From assembly GCA_001683735.1 (NCBI GenBank), contig LUGG01000005.1, forward strand, positions 1,116,001 to 1,180,000: 64,000 nt of DNA. Reading direction: 5' to 3'. The stretch comes from Grifola frondosa (taxonomy: Eukaryota; Basidiomycota; Agaricomycetes; Polyporales; Grifolaceae). The notes under the pieces are model-generated. The model had not been told where the DNA came from. It saw only the letters and a program-made list of their open reading frames with translations, and searched no databases. Made by a program: the position numbers and the translations under genes. Of this stretch, positions 36,578 through 48,605 are shown in pieces. The number at the start of each line of letters is the position of its first letter. The stretch's first letter is position 1.

Positions 36578-38813
36578 GTCGCTGCGAATATCTTCGAGGC
36601 ATGCGACAATTGATGGCCTCAACCTTTAGCTCTGCACAGAAGTAGAAGATATCTTGGAACGCTGCCAAGAGCGCAGGGCGTCAATCTCTTTTTTTTTCTT
36701 GCTCTTCTATTTCTTGGATAACGCTCACTAATCATATGTGTGTCCTAAACTGTCGGATGTATATTATGAATTCACCATTACACACTTATTTGAGTCTTAA
36801 AGGAGCGGGAACATCGCCGAAATTGAAGTTAACAGGTGCGGTGATGGCGGCCCCCTTCCCAATAGGCCAGGGATTGCGCAATTTGTGGATTGCAGCCTCA
36901 CCGTCCGTTCACGACTCATTTCCGCATCCCGAGTGTGAGCACGAGTTAACGCTATGTGACTCCTTTACGTCCAGATATCGATCCCGAGTCATAATTAAGC
37001 ATGACTAGAGTATCCGGGACGCGGAGGGAGCAGAGATGACCAGGGCTCTGCAATATCAGGGAGTCGGAGCGTTGATATGTCCGAAATTATAAGGCTTTGG
37101 CGAGAACAGACAGGTGTGTACAGTGGGAGCTTTTTCACCCGGAAATTCGAAAACATGGGTATGACGGGCGAACAGGTGAGACAAACGCCACATTAACGCT
37201 GCGGAAATATGATAATCACCTTAGGAAGGCTGTCTCGCCTTCGCACTGTAAATGAGCGATTACGTCACATTAATGGCTTTAAACTCAAGATAGATATGAC
37301 GAAAGCCGAATATGGGGACTGTGACTGAAGGAACGCGGTTGGAATGAACGGAAATCCACTAAGCTCGCCACGAGGCATAACTGCGAGAAAGGCTTCCATG
37401 CACTCAACGCTATATGCACTTGAAACGTGGCCTGAATCGCTTGCCGATACTGCGGAGAAGCGGTCCTAAATGAAACCTGCTCGTCATATTGGCACTTTGC
37501 GCTTCGATGGAAGCGCCACCCCGCATTGTGGCAAGCAGGTAGTGGAGACATCGGTACGAGCTTGCAATGGCGGCGTCTCCGGTGTGCAGCCTTCGGAGCT
37601 GGAACGGGCTCCGACACTGGACAGACGACGCACCAAGCAGTCATGTCATGGGTATACGTTACCACATGCCCCGAAGCGCGCTCTAAACCAAAGTACGGGG
37701 TCAATCGAACAGGATCACGAGGACACCGGTCAGAAACACACAGACCCTGAGCCGGAGCAAGAGACATCACCTTGCGAGACGCGGCCGACATAGTTTTACG
37801 GAAGACCAAGAGCCATATCGACTAGGCACGCAGTGCAACCAGCACGGGGTGCCAGGCCAGTAGCGGCACACTCCCGGTAGGCCCATTACGTCGACTGTGC
37901 AATCCGAACTGGCGGGTGAGACTCCAGTAGAACCCCGTCAGAGTAATCGAGTTGTACAAGGTAACTCACGGATACTTGCTGCCATAATCATGCCGTATCG
38001 ATGGCAGTCACCGGGATGCGCTGCGGCGCACCAGAGATTCGACCTCAATTTTTCGTGAAATGGACGCCCTCGAGCCACTGTGCACATCAGCGAGTACGAA
38101 GTAGCCTGCAATGATTTGGCCAGCTGAATATTCGATATCCGCCATGTTAACGTATGCACGAACACAGGCATCCCCCAGCAGTCTACTAAACTCCATGATC
38201 CGCCAGCGTTGCAATCGACTTCTGTTCTAGAGCGAGAAGTCACAGATGAACAACCAAAATCTATCAGGCTAGGAAAACGAAGTATTAGCGAGTTAACTCT
38301 ATTTTAGTATCGAACACGCTGGACGCGCACCTTCATCCGAACCCGTCCGAACCTTCTAGTCGAGCGCAATTATATGGGTATAATAACTGCGAGAATCACA
38401 AGTTGATTGTGTTCAGTAGGATGAGAGGGCGGCAGGGTCATGGTACTGGCCAAGGGGAGGATGTTGGAACGCAAAAGTAACGAGGTCTATGCCATTTACG
38501 GAATGCACCTACCTTCCAACATGAAATGCCGGTGTGTCGATATGCGGATGATCGTCCATACATTCACTGATGAATACGCTACAATGTCATATAGCAAGCA
38601 TCAGCCAAGACAATGCAGTCGACACGTTACAACAATGTGGTATACTGTAGTAAAACAAGGTGGGGATACTGTAACAAGATGAATCAGGTCAAACGGTCCC
38701 GAGAGGTATCAAAACATACATGCTAGTGACAGATACATTCTAGGCTGTGTATGCAATTGTTAATCCGGCAGTGGCAGCTCGTTAAGAATCTTGTCACGAG
38801 GCGCCACTCACCC
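36578..38813. other. 2.2-kb interval, no gene supported
   Basis: Open stretches on the - strand at 37809-37285 and 38243-37938 have mixed composition and no family features that I know. They may be relics of the same decayed region. I see no repeats or RNA genes. Confidence 0.4.
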
Positions 38814-40710
38814 TCATTCACTCTCGCTCAACATCTTCTCCAGCGGAAAGTTGGCGGCAGTATAATGCGGCGAGGAGCCCCTGCTTCCTGCTATGGGATT
38901 CGCACCGACACTTGATGTCGGACTGTTCCTCAGCTCTCCCATCTCGCCCGGTGCTTCTCCACTGAGCTTTAGCGCCGCGTCCCAACTATTCGTGCGGCTC
39001 CGGGGGTTCGAAAGTCCATCGCTGGTACTGAACGTGTTCGACCGCGTCGATGGTCGAGACGTGACCACACTCATCACTTCTCGCGACCCCAGCGACTCGA
39101 TGGTTGGCATTCGGTGGATCGTCCTTCCAAGTACGGATATGCGCACGTCACGAGCTGCCGGATCAGACTCCGGATCGCGCTGGACGAGCGCAAGTGCCTC
39201 GTCTGTTTCCCGCGAAACTTGCTCAACGAGAGCGCGAAAGTGGGCCGCGAAGCTGTTGAGTTCTGTATCGGGAATAGGCGCCTGCGCGGCCGCATCATCA
39301 TACTGAGCGCTCAAAGGTGAATTGCCGGAAACCGCAACGTACGCGCCGGGCAAGCGTCGGATTTCTGCTCCATACCGGTCATTTCCCGACAAATCTTCTT
39401 CTTCAGACGAGTTGGGAGAATCGGGGTCGCCATCACTCAGTCGGAGAGGGGAGGATGCAGAGGAGAGCACAGCCTGGCGGTTAGGCGAGGCAGAGAGGTC
39501 TAGGGTCACGATGCGCAAGCGAGAACTGCGGAGCGTGCGGTGCGTGTTATCACCGGATAGGCGTTCGTGAGAGGACTGACTCTCGGTTGTGGCTGGGGGT
39601 GATTGAGGGGAAATAGAAACTGGTCCTGTGCTGGACGACACCGTCATGGCTCTGGAGCTGCGAGATGACGCCGTCGTACCTACAGTAGATGGGGATGAGA
39701 TACACGAGGGCGGGCGAAAACATTTCCGCGGCCGCCGCAATGGTTGTCGCGTGAGGTAGTATTTGTGAGTTGTTAAGTGGTAGGCAGCCTATAAAGGCGC
39801 GTGAGCAATGCACGCACACAACACAGCATGACTCACGAGAATGGCGAATGTAAAAACGAGGCGGCAAATGGCCCCCGCTAACCAAAATCCCCACGCAATG
39901 CCCGCGTCACACTGATCACCTATTCCTGACCATACGACGTCAATGTCCCAATGACAACGGCCCCGCAAACTGATAATAGAGTCCGACGAGTCTCTCCAGA
40001 GAAAGACGAGCACAAAGTTCGCCACAGCAAGACCCAGAAGTAACGTGGACGACGAGTAATATAAGAGCTCTTTGAGGAGAATGTGAAGGGAGTGAGGTTT
40101 TAAGTAGTGTCCCAAATGAGGGGCAGTCGCTGAAATGATCACGGAAGCAAAAATACATCCCAAAGAGAGTGCAGAGCTCGATCCAAAGACAAGTGAGATG
40201 GCCTGTCGCACGCGATATCTGTGAAGGGCGGCCGCGACATAGTAGCGAACCGTGTTATATCCCGCCCATCCGCCTTGTACACGTCAGTGGCTCAGTGGCT
40301 CGGTAGAAAACAATGCGCTCACCTATGACCACAAGCAGAGTCCTTTTTGCCCACCTCAGCCGGCGTAGTCTCCTTCGTACCGAACGTTCCCAATGACTCC
40401 TCACCTCTTGAGGCGTAACAGGATCGCCACGAAGGCTCAAACCTGAATTGAAGCTATCACGCGGTCCATGATCCGGATGATTTGGCTGCCTGGAGAGCAA
40501 GTCCAGATACGCGGATGACCCACTTGACCGTTGGATTAAGGGTTCAGTAGGATGGGAGTGTTCAGAAGTGGCTGTTTGGAAAGTCACGGATGAGACAGAG
40601 GATGGTTGTCTCTCATGTGTGTTACGCCTGTCGAGTGATCTTTGAGCAAGTGCCGGGGGTACAGAGGGTTCTGAAGCGAAGAGTGCATTATGCAGGTATA
40701 GCGCTGCCAT
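38814..40710 (-). CDS. Multi-span membrane protein of unknown function, Ser-rich C-terminus
   Basis: Three exons, 40710-40323, 40273-39837 and 39788-38814, give 599 residues with exact phases; both introns are GT-AG of about 48 nt. The N-terminal 120 residues are polar (SVPPALAQRSLDRRN). Three to four hydrophobic segments follow around residues 125-275 (ISLVFGSSSALSLGCIFASV, STLLLGLAVANFVLVFLW, AWGFWLAGAICRLVFTFAIL). The last about 320 residues are Ser/Arg/Glu-rich and look disordered, with possible phosphosites. I do not recognise a family. It reads in the same direction as another unknown membrane protein about 1.3 kb upstream. The phase fit across all exons makes a real gene likely. Confidence 0.75.
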
Positions 40711-42021
40711 CAACAGGTAAACCGGTGGTCAGAATGCTAGGATGGAGTCTCCCGCATAAAGCCCGCTGAAGTAGGTGGTGGTATTCCACAGACAATACAC
40801 TGCGCCTTGCTTTGCACCGGTACGGAGGCGGATTCTGGACAGCGGAAGCATGGATCAAGAGCGCGACGGTCGTCGTAATTAGCCGACCAAAAGCCGCCTT
40901 CCCATTTCAGGCAGATGTTGTGGCTGTGGGGCCCGCAAGCGACAATAGTTCGTTTATGGAAATTATTGGACGCCACCGACGATATCGTCGCTGCGAAAGA
41001 GGTGTGGAATAAGAAATGTTCTGAGCCATAGTATGTTCTAGGATATGTTCTAGGAGAGGTTGAATTGTAAGGCAACCATGCCATTGCTTGAAGCCCATGA
41101 CCCTGAAGCCCAAGGAACACAACGTCGATCATTTGACCGACATTTACGAGATTGTGGAAGGCTGTGGCATTGGTCAGGTATAGGATATCTGAAATAAAAT
41201 AGAATCACCATTGAGGGCGTGCTTCGAATTGAATTAGGGGAGCCTGAGCACTGCGCGCAATGACAGCCGACTGTGATACAGCAATGTGCTCTGGGCATAG
41301 CTGGCTATTGAAATTGCGGATGCTCAGAGATACTGTATCCACCGATGGTAGAAAGGTGGTTGAGGGAAAATGCAGAAGGCAACTTGTTTCATACATAAAT
41401 GCAGACATCTCGATTGATTTGATAATGACACTGAAAATGTTGCCATAATAGGAAGGTGCATAACCCGTCTTGGAATATGAGACCGTAGACGTACGGACGC
41501 TCCTCAAATTCGGTGCGCGTTCAGAAAATCGAAATGTAAAGCTTGACAAAGTTGAAAAAAAGTGAAACAGTGACCATGGTCATGTTGCCTTTTCATCTGG
41601 CCAGCAGATCTGTCATTGCTGAGCACAGCTTAAAGCAGCCAACGTTGGTCCGATGATCATATACATTCCACATAGCGGCTAGCGAATCCGCAAAAAATTG
41701 AGGACGAGAATACATACGGTCCGGTCGTTTGTGAAAGAGGAGAGAAGAGAATAATCCACAGCCAGCAAAGGTAATCAGTGGTTGGCATCCTTGAGGCTAT
41801 CATGAGGGGGCACAGAACGCTGGTGCAAGGGCACACTGTCCGGGCACAATCCAGCAATACGCAGATCCTTTCGATTCACAACCAGAACCTGACAGCAGTA
41901 AAAAAAATAGTGAGCCGATATATATTCTGCCGGTAAATTATCCAATACCGTGATCCAATACCTTCCGAGCACACTGCAACAAGGCAGCGCCAACTATCAG
42001 CAAATGCAAATATCATCACCA
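40711..42021. other. 1.3-kb interval between two membrane-protein genes
   Basis: Several - strand frames of 60-130 codons exist, for example 41132-40737 with a CFRCPE...CIVCGIPP cysteine cluster, but none has family features or clear splice structure. Part may be 3' UTR of the upstream gene and promoter of the downstream one. Confidence 0.35.
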
Positions 42022-43535
42022 TCATGAAAGGGCACCCCAAAGGGCCAACCCTGCAAAGACACTGCCTAGCCCAACCAATAGGCCCACATATGCGGTCGTG
42101 TGTACGCCGATCCGGGGTAGCACGGGAGGAGAGTAGAGCAGCGACAACGCCAAGTGCACAAGTGTGACGAGCGGGAACGCAATAAATAGAGGGCCATTTG
42201 AGTAGATCGGCGGAGGGATTGTTGAGGTAGGGAACGACACAGGGGACCGGAGATATGCACCAGAGAGAATGAGAGTAATCCCAAGAGACAAGATGAACGT
42301 GTCGATGCGTTGCAGACACGAAACGAATACAGGGATATACTGTGGGCCGAAGTCAGCATACTACACACCAATTTACACGAAGATGCAGCGCACGATAACC
42401 GGGAGTCCATACACTTCCTCCAGCTCTTCCCTTTCCTTGAGGTTGATCAGCTGCTCCACGTCCTGGTCCACTGCCAGCCGGATTGCATCGTCCAGACGTC
42501 GTGGCTGCAGTGGTCGCCCACCGCTTCTGCCGTTTCCATTAACGACCTCCACAACACCGGTCCCGTTATGCGGGCTCAAGGGAACACAATCCTGCCTACT
42601 AATACTCCCAGAGCCCTGTTCGCTATCCTTCCAGGTCGTGAGCAGCTCGTGCACGCGCTCTTCAGGCACCATCACGTTGCGATACAGTGCAAGCTGCTCG
42701 TAACCCTGCGCGATCCCCACCGCCGCCTCCGCAAGCGCCCACCCAAGCGCAAGCCACCAAATGGTGCGAAATGCGGTGTCGTGCCAAGTCGGCAACGGGT
42801 ACACCATCTCGTGTCGGACGCGGAGGAGCGCGAGCGCAGAGATACGGAGGAACTGCGTAAGGAAGGCATGGGCTGTGCGAGACAGGAGCACCGCCGAAAT
42901 GGGGGAGGTGAACAATGCGGAAAAGAGGGTGTAGAGCGGCACGCGAAGGAAATGCGAGAGACACCATAGAGCGGCAGATACGAGGAGCTCGGGCAGAGGG
43001 GACTGAAAGTATCGTGGGTACGTCGAGGAGTCGCGCTGGTGCACGGGCCAAATCCAAGTCGGCAGTAGAGCGAGGAAAACGAACGCCAGGAGAGAGGTTA
43101 TGGGCACGAGCGCGTACAATGCGACCGTGCGTTTGTATGATCCTGCCGAAGTCAATGTAAACAACAAGAATGCAGGTTTCATGAATGACAACACGTACCG
43201 CTGTAGTACCCATGTTCTTCTAGATCCCACTCTTCTTCATCCGCCTCCTCCAGCGCCTCCTCGTCAGGGTCGACCTCCTCTGGTACCCTGTTCAACCCAC
43301 TGTCTCTCCTGTACATCTCTGGACTCGCCCGCAAGCTCGACGGCCCGGCGCTGGATGTCGCGCCATACGAGGGCATCTGGCCAGGAGTTGGATGAGGCGA
43401 TGGCATACCTGGATGCAAGAGCGACCTCCGCCCGATATCATTCTCCACGTCGATGTCAGGAAACGCGTAGTCAAAGCTGGAAAGGTCCTCTGACTGAGCA
43501 GCCGCAGCTGCCGCAATGACGCCGCCAACACCCAT
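42022..43535 (-). CDS. Multi-span membrane protein of unknown function
   Basis: Three exons, 43535-43199, 43142-42394 and 42339-42022, give 467 residues; phases close exactly. The first 110 residues are acidic and disordered (AAAAAAQSEDLSSFDYAFPD, PEEVDPDEEALEEADEEEWD). Hydrophobic spans follow: VALYALVPITSLLAFVFLAL, PELLVSAALWCLSHFLRVPL and others. A loop holds a conserved-looking DDAIRLAVDQDVEQLINLKE helix. The last exon carries RIDTFILSLGITLILSGAYL and three more spans, ending YVGLLVGLGSVFAGLALWGA. It looks like a fungal integral membrane protein of vacuole or ER, but location and role are guesses. ATG 43535 (MGVGGV) is chosen as the first in-frame methionine. Confidence 0.78.
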
Positions 43536-44583
43536 CAAACTTCGAATGGGTCAGGTGGAGATAGAATTGCAGTGGATATTCGGATGAGTGCTTGCATGTA
43601 AATGCTCAGTTCACTTATCAAGGTCTGGACAATCATGAGGTCTTTAGCACGAGGGCAAAAGACGGCACGTTTGATGGTGTCGTCCAGATGGCGCGAACCA
43701 AACGCGAACATTAGATTTATCAGGAAGTCGCGCATTTCTACGTATTGTTGGAGCTGATGTTGATCTCAACGTTGCTTACAAGACATCATTGTAATTGGAG
43801 ACTCCAACGGTACATGTGCATGACTACCACAGTTACACGAACAAGCTAGCATCCTTTGAACCTGAAAAAGAAAACACATTAGTCGACATGTTCAATATCG
43901 TATCAAGTTGCAGAAAAAGTCAGGTACTCGATGCATATCAACAAGCACTCGTACCCATCTCCATTTTGTACACAGGAGACTTTGGTGTAGGTAGAGTGCA
44001 TTCGTGTCCGCCCATCGAAAGAAATTCATCCGGAGACACAACATAGTCAGAAAAAAAAACTAGTCACTCACCACGATACTTCGGAAGAACCATAGCGTAG
44101 GAAGCTCTACACAAAAGACATGTCAGATTTCCAGATGACCAGTTATCCAGGCGAAGACGAGAGAAGGTCAGCCAAGGCTGAAACTAGATTGAAATTGTTG
44201 TCTACACAATTATTTCGGTATGTTTTTATGGTATTGAAGAGAATCATCATATAATAGCTTCGCGCCAGAGCAAAACTCACCGAGAGCACACTAGTGGACA
44301 ATCAAATGAACACCGTTGAGAAGAAAAGCAAAGAAGACAATTTGGCGTCAGCTGGGGCTATAATCAAAAATGTTGGATCTCCGCTTGTAAATACGATCAC
44401 TATTGTGGCTAATTTCTTGCAGGAGGGTGAACGTTCCAGTACGTTCTTACATTTGGAGGAAACAGCACTTGTATGACTTTCTGAATTGCTCACGACTGTA
44501 TCGATATCACCCACAAGACAGCTTTAACGTGTTGCTTGCTTTAATCCTACTGTATCACAAATTCCTCATCTGAATCGACTGTA
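43536..44583. other. 1-kb interval, no gene supported
   Basis: Fragments such as 43735-43535 on the - strand (MRDFLINLMFAFGSRHLDD) and 44294-44476 on the + strand (MDNQMNTVEKKSKEDNLASA) are open but isolated, and I know no family for them. Confidence 0.35.
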
Positions 44584-46128
44584 ATGGATAATCTCTTGCG
44601 CTGGAGTATCGAACATTCTGAACCGCATGATCCCAATCAACCACCCCCGCAGCCTCGCAAGGACCTCGATCCAGGAATAATTGATGCTATCCTCGGGAAG
44701 CCAGATGCAGAGCTCATGAAAGAGGCTCTTGCTGTAGCCGTAGATGAGAAGCGGAACGAGGACGATAGGATACAGGCTTTAGACGATTTCGAGATGGTAA
44801 GTTTAAATTTACTGGCTGGGATTCCGCTGTAGCGTCGACCGTGCATAAATTCTTGGCTGAAGGGGAGAAGGGGAGAATTGGTCGGAGCTCTCCTTGTAGT
44901 CTGCGCACAGTACACATCTCCCCTCAGACAATGTATCTTGCATGTTCACAGCGGACAGCATTGCCTCTGCAGTTTATAGGTGGTACTCACTTGCATTCTC
45001 CCTCGGCAGCTTGTTGAGCAGATAGATAATGCAAACAGTGAGTGATATTATCCGTCTTTTTCATTTTAGTGGCTACCGCTCACGGTGATTATGTAGATCT
45101 TGAAAAGCTGAAGATGTGGGAACCTCTTCAGGCCCTCCTAACTTCTCCTTCGTCCTCCCAGGGGATCCAGACGCAGACGCTCTGGATTCTTGGTACCGCA
45201 GTTCAGAACAACCCTTCCGCACAGAACTCAGTACGTTTAGTTCGTTGACCGAAATCATCAAGTTATTGACGGCGTTTTCATTGCTCTAGTATCTCTCCCT
45301 TTCTCCACTGCCCGATCTCCTGTCATTCCTGTCCCCTACCGTAAAATCGGCGAAAACTCGATCTAAGGCGGTATATGCCCTATCCAGCTTGTTGAAGCAC
45401 AGCGCAGCCGCAGTACAACAGCTACAGGATTCCAACGGCTGGGATGTCCTGAAAGGTGCTTTACAAGGTAATCATCCCTAGTGTTTCTTTCCTTATATCG
45501 TTTATTGATGACTCCGCTAGATTCCGACATCACCGTGCGCCGCAAAACAGCGTTTCTGCTGAGGGCCCTCCTCGTCCCATCGACGCCGATCTCGCCCCCG
45601 CATCGTCAAACTTCTCTGCCTGCCGCCCCCGCCTCAGCCACAGGCGCGCCGAACACCACCACTGCGGTCATGGTGCACCCCACGGCGCCGCAGCCTCCCC
45701 CGTCGTCCGCACCCGTCCACCCCAACTCGCACTCCTCCATGGTCGCTGACCCCTCATCCTTCTCCACATCACCTGCGACCCGCAAGGCTTTTGAGGAGTA
45801 TGGCTTGCTCCAGGCACTGATATCCTCGCTGACGTCGCCCATGCCTCACGGACCCGACGGCGAGAGCGAAGGCGACCCTGATTTCGAGGAAAAAGTCGTG
45901 CGGTATGTTTCGCTTTTTTAATGTCCTACATTGTGTTCCTGAACAAGCTATCAGATCGCTGCATACCTATGTTACATCCTGCCATGGACATTCTCTGCCG
46001 CGCAGAAGCGCGAGCTTGGCGCATACTTGCAGGAACAGAGCGTGAAGGCGGGCGCTGACGCGAAGTTGGCGGAGAGATGGGGTTTGACGGCGGAGGAGGT
46101 TGGTGTGCTTAAACAGGCAGTCGGTTGA
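44584..46128 (+). CDS. FES1: Fes1/HspBP1-type Hsp70 nucleotide exchange factor (one apparent base loss)
   Basis: The N-terminus MDNLLRWSIEHSEPHD and DPGIIDAILGKPDAELMKEA are the Fes1 signature. Armadillo-type repeats follow over six or so exons: QIDNAN, DLEKLKMWEPLQALL, QTQTLWILGTAVQNNPSAQN, SKAVYALSSLLKHSAAAVQQ, DITVRRKTAFLLRALLVP. A long Pro/Ser/Thr-rich insert (about 45590-45770) is unusual against yeast Fes1. Fes1 releases ADP from cytosolic Hsp70 and helps degrade misfolded clients. The last exon shifts frame after HTYVTSCHG: adding one base at 45986-45987 restores FSAAQKRELGAYLQEQ through the stop at 46128. As written, the frame stops early. Confidence 0.88.
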
Positions 46129-46429
46129 ACGCACAAGTGATAGCGGCCGGAGGAGAAATGAATATGCTTTTCAAAACATTGGCGTTCACAACAACAGTGT
46201 GCCAGGAAGAATTTGTGCACGCAAAAACAAAGGCCACGGAACGCGGAGAGAATTGCTACAAAAATCCAGCAACGACTAATGAGAACAGATTGCTCGGCGA
46301 TATTCACTAGTATACATGTAATCCCTTCGCGATGCATACGATATCAAAGTACGACAGTACAACATAAGGGGGTAAATGTGGACACTTCGTGGAAGTCAGA
46401 ATAATATTACACATATTTCATGATCTTCA
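46129..46429. other. Convergent 3' intergenic gap
   Basis: About 300 bases between the Fes1 stop and the reductase stop on the opposite strand. I see only the two 3' ends here and no gene. Confidence 0.5.
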
Positions 46430-47936
46430 TTAGTCCTTGGACACCTTGATAACGACCTTTCCAACGTGCTGCTGGCTGTCCAGGTAGTCGTACGCTTCGA
46501 GAGCCTGCTCAAAAGTGAACACCTTGTCGATAACGGGATGGAGGCCGGTCGCAATCAATAAACGATTCATGTCCTCAAATCTAAATATGAACAAGTTAGC
46601 TCGAGCATCTAGCCCTTAACAATGTCAGAACATACTGTGTACGAGAGCCAACGGCGATACCACGAAGGATCGCGTTCTTCTTGAGTAGCTCGTGTGGTAG
46701 ACAGCTGACATCTCCAGCCTGCAAGGCCCAAGTCAGCGATGCAACCTGTGATTACATATATCAATGCGAACGCACCCCAGCCACGAACCCGATGTCATGG
46801 ATCCACTTCCCGTACCGGACACAATTTACGGACTGAGGAAGCGTGCCCGGACCACCGACCTCAATGATGTGGTCTGCCCCAAGTCCATTCGTCTAGTGAC
46901 AGATTTGGATTAATATATGGAGCGACAAGAGAGCTAAATATAAATCTCACAAGCTTGAGTACCTCCTCGTCCCAATCTGGTGTTGTCTTATAGTTGATGA
47001 CGTGCTTTGCCCCCAGCTTCTGTGCAACTTTCAGTTTCCGATCTGAGGATGAAGTCGCGATGACCGTCGCCCCGCAGGCAACAGCAAACTGGAGACCAAA
47101 CCTAGAGGAGAGAGGATAAGGTCTTGGAAGTTTGCACTGAAGATAGAAATCTCACATGGAAACACCGCCTGTACCCTGCACTAGCACCACATCACCACCT
47201 TTGAGAGGGACAGGGCCCATTAGCGCATTGTATGCGGTAAGCCCAGCGCAACTGCAATGTATGACGGGGATTAGCAATCATAGAGTGGTCAGGTGCTAGA
47301 CACGCACGGTAATGTAGAAGCCTCCTCATACGTGAGGTATTCTGGTATATGGACGAGAGACTGTAGAGGAGAGTCGTCCTAGTTGAGTAACATGTTCACC
47401 GCGAGTGTAGGATCGACATACGTGTGCTGGGAATACTCGATACTCTATTAGAACACCATCAACTGCACCGCCTAATGCCGTCCTCTTAGCATGTTCGTCT
47501 GCATCCCCGTAGACAAGGTCCAAGAAGAAGTTCGCGCAGACACGGTCGCCAATCTTAAACCCCTTCACTGCGTCACCTATGGCGACCACTTCCCCGGCCA
47601 TGTCAGAGCATGGCACCAAATCTTCCTTCAAACCAAGCGTATACAGCCCCTTTGCAATAAGGAGGTCCCGGTACTAGTGGATATTGTGCATCAATCAGTC
47701 TTGTAATCGACATACGACCGAAAGCACAATGCTAACCTGGAGCGAAACAGCGTGTACTTTGACTAGTACTTCTGATGCACTTGGCGAAACAACAGGGACA
47801 TTCTGAATAGTGAGGGTTTCCCAGTGTGATACATCCGACTGAACGCACAAGCTGGTCAATTATTGCAGAGCGGTATAACGCAGACAATGCAGACCTTCGG
47901 TAACCGATACTCCCTGGCAGTGTTTGGAATCGCCAT
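46430..47936 (-). CDS. Zinc-type alcohol dehydrogenase-like / quinone oxidoreductase (MDR family)
   Basis: About eight exons from ATG 47936 (MAIPNTAREYRLPK) to TAA at 46430. Landmarks: SDVSHWETLTIQNVPVVSPS, YRDLLIAKGLYTLGLKEDLV, PCSDMAGEVVAIGDAVKGFK, SLVHIPEYLTYEEASTLPCA, the Rossmann block VLVQGTGGVSMFGLQFAVAC, ATVIATSSSDRKLKVAQKLG and the C-terminal FEQALEAYDYLDSQQHVGKV. The fold is the medium-chain reductase NAD(P)H type. The catalytic-zinc GHE motif is not visible, so reductase action on quinones or enones is as likely as alcohol oxidation. The 5' end (exon 1, intron 1, start of exon 2) is duplicated at 52422-52541. Confidence 0.9.
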
Positions 47937-48048
47937 GTCTTCTTCGGTAGAGCGATTAGAATAGATTCGAATGTGGGAGTTATTGAATTTGCAACTGAGA
48001 GTTAATCAAGTGGAGATGAATGGCAGCTTGCCCATGACATCGAGCACT

Positions 48049-48056
48049 CTATATAG
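48049..48056 (-). promoter_or_regulatory. TATA box of the reductase gene
   Basis: CTATATAG on the - strand lies about 115 bp upstream of ATG 47936 with no competing gene between. Confidence 0.5.
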
Positions 48057-48605
48057 TGGCTCCATCAGGCCTAGGAGTCTCTCCCGACGCAGAACCTAGA
48101 ACAACATATACGTCGAGAGGAGATTGACGATGACCGCTGGCCCCGATTCTGGACTCCAGGCAGAGCCTAGGCCTCGGCCAAGTCCTGTACTCTTCAGTGG
48201 AAACATTCTCAGCAAATCGAGTGGTTCCAATCCAACCATGCGATTCTGAGCGGACGGCGGATTACATTATTGGTCAAGCTGTTCGCATCTGGCGGGTGTC
48301 GTTCCAATTAATGGAAGGTGTCGAAGAGCGCCTACACAAGCGATCGCTGAACGACAAGTTTTGAATAGCTTTTGGCCCAAGCTCGGCGTTCATGGTATAG
48401 AGTGTACACTCAATCTCGATATCCTTGCAAGTGTTGACGACGTCAGACCGAATAATGAGAGTGAAAACCGCAGGGCGATCATGACTATCATTATCTACAA
48501 CATGAGTGAGTTCGTAAATACATAAATAATCTTCTATCGTATTCTCGTTAGACCGGGCGTCGTCAACCCCAGTCATGTCATCAATTCCGCGCTTCTGCTC
48601 GGGGC

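Noticed and set aside
48274..48576. A 100-codon - strand ORF downstream of GH18 copy A
   Set aside because: It lies in the duplicated 3' flank; the equivalent reading is broken at copies B and C, so it is not conserved as protein.
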